Below are positions 6,341-7,025 of a DNA stretch of 7,025 nucleotides, piece by piece. The notes beneath the pieces are model-generated. The model had not been told where the DNA came from. It saw only the letters and a list, made by a program, of their open reading frames with translations, and made no database searches. The stretch lies in NCBI GenBank assembly GCA_037147235.1, contig JBAWVO010000328.1, positions 1 through 7,025 of the forward strand, given 5' to 3'. The position numbers were made by a program, and so were the translations under genes. Each line of letters starts with the position of its first letter. Position 1 is the stretch's first letter. The DNA is from JANXQG01 sp037147235. Its GTDB lineage: Bacteria > Planctomycetota > Planctomycetia > Pirellulales > Thermoguttaceae.

Positions 6341-6986
6341 TTCCGACTCCCCAGATCCCCGCCCCCGTTTCTCCACCGCGAAGTGCAAGGCCGTCTACAA
6401 AAAGATGATGCCTTCCATCAAAAAGCATGCCCGCAACGCCTTTCGGTATCTCGACCCCGAAGCAAGGCAGGAGTGCGTGCAGAACGTACTCTGCAACACC
6501 TGGGCAGCACTGGTCGGACTGGCACGTCGCGGAAAGCTCGACAAGGCCTTCCCGACAGTTCTGGCAAAGTTCGCGGAGAAACAGACTCGCGATCACAGGA
6601 TTGTCGGTGGTCATCTCGACGTCACGGATGTGCTCTCGCCGTACTGCCAGGCGAAGAAGCACGTGAGAGTGGCAAGGCTCGACAGATACCACCGTGTCAA
6701 GGAGTGCTGGGAGGATCCCGAGGAAAGCTGTAGTGAGCTGCTTGCTGAGAATCGGAATACCACGCCCGCGGATCTTGCCGCAAGCCGCATCGACTTCAGC
6801 GCTTGGCTCAAACTGCTTCCGTACCGTCAGAGGCGGATTGCTAAGTTTCTGTCGGTGGGCAATCGAACGGCGGACACCGCGAAAAAGTTCAAGGTATCGG
6901 CTGGCCGCATCAGCCAGGTTCGTCGCGAGCTTGCTGAGAACTGGAAGAAGTTCACGGGTGAAGATCCTATCACCCAGGCCATCTGA
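6312..6986 (+). CDS. Sigma-70/ECF-like transcription factor (planctomycete family)
   Basis: Predicted 224-residue cytoplasmic protein. Residues 1-20 are low complexity, with a Cys pair and a Ser-Asp run. Residues ~26-100 resemble sigma region 2: AFRYLDPEARQECVQNVL followed by a helical stretch and a lysine/arginine-rich segment. Residues ~101-160 are a charged linker. Residues ~162-213 resemble sigma region 4, with LLPYRQRRIAKFL and then a helix-turn-helix whose recognition helix is about VSAGRISQVRRELAENW. Overall size is close to ECF sigma factors, but region 2 is weakly conserved, so true RNA polymerase binding is unproven. From memory, similar proteins recur in planctomycetes, often at the start of accessory gene blocks. 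The ATG is chosen from the CAGGAG seven bases upstream. It stands alone here: only 39 bases follow the stop. It could alternatively be a DNA-binding protein that kept only the region 4 fold. Confidence 0.72.
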   Translation: MVCCIASDSDSDSPDPRPRFSTAKCKAVYKKMMPSIKKHARNAFRYLDPEARQECVQNVLCNTWAALVGLARRGKLDKAFPTVLAKFAEKQTRDHRIVGGHLDVTDVLSPYCQAKKHVRVARLDRYHRVKECWEDPEESCSELLAENRNTTPADLAASRIDFSAWLKLLPYRQRRIAKFLSVGNRTADTAKKFKVSAGRISQVRRELAENWKKFTGEDPITQAI

Positions 6987-7025
6987 TAAGGTCGCGGAAA
7001 ACGCGTCCAACCCGTCCATGCGTCC

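Noticed and set aside
6330..7019. 229-codon minus-strand open frame opposite the sigma-like gene
   Set aside because: The plus strand has a strong ribosome-binding site and a recognisable helix-turn-helix. The minus-strand translation shows no domain I recognise and overlaps the sigma-like gene almost entirely.
7018..7025. ATG at 7018 as the start of a next gene
   Set aside because: Only eight bases remain, with no clear ribosome-binding site. Three CGTCC copies surround it but nothing can be concluded.

Overview
The window looks like chromosomal DNA from a planctomycete, most likely of the Pirellula/Rhodopirellula type. The call rests on two kinds of protein. One is a very large secreted beta-strand repeat protein with a PEP-CTERM sorting tail. 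The other is a sigma-factor-like protein of a kind that I recall as recurrent in planctomycete genomes. The genus cannot be fixed from the sequence.

Layout: positions 5526 down to 58 (minus strand) hold one giant gene of 1,822 codons. It encodes, in order, a signal peptide, a short N-terminal cap, 16 copies of a ~47-52-residue T5SS/PEP-CTERM-type repeat marked by F-x-Q-x-G-G, five autotransporter-associated beta-strand (PATR) repeats, a conserved C-terminal segment, and a PEP-CTERM anchor. An imperfect hairpin at 5-28 may be its terminator. Positions 5527-6311 are a 785-base divergent intergenic region. It holds a candidate minus-strand promoter, overlapping palindromes, and a structured leader for the plus-strand gene. 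Positions 6312-6986 (plus strand) encode a 224-residue sigma-70/ECF-like protein with a C-terminal helix-turn-helix.

The two genes are transcribed away from each other and nothing shows a shared function. The large protein should be exported and sorted at the cell surface by an exosortase system encoded elsewhere. The sigma-like protein is probably a transcription regulator and may be the first gene of an accessory block continuing past the right edge.

The most unusual points are: (a) the modular history of the large gene, with a ~237-residue tandem super-module, a ~302-residue duplication in the PATR part, and a perfectly identical 97-bp segment repeated 2,310 bp apart; and (b) the leader of the sigma-like gene, with two mutually exclusive hairpins and a small overlapping reading frame directly before the ribosome-binding site. 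No tRNA, rRNA, insertion sequence or CRISPR array was seen.
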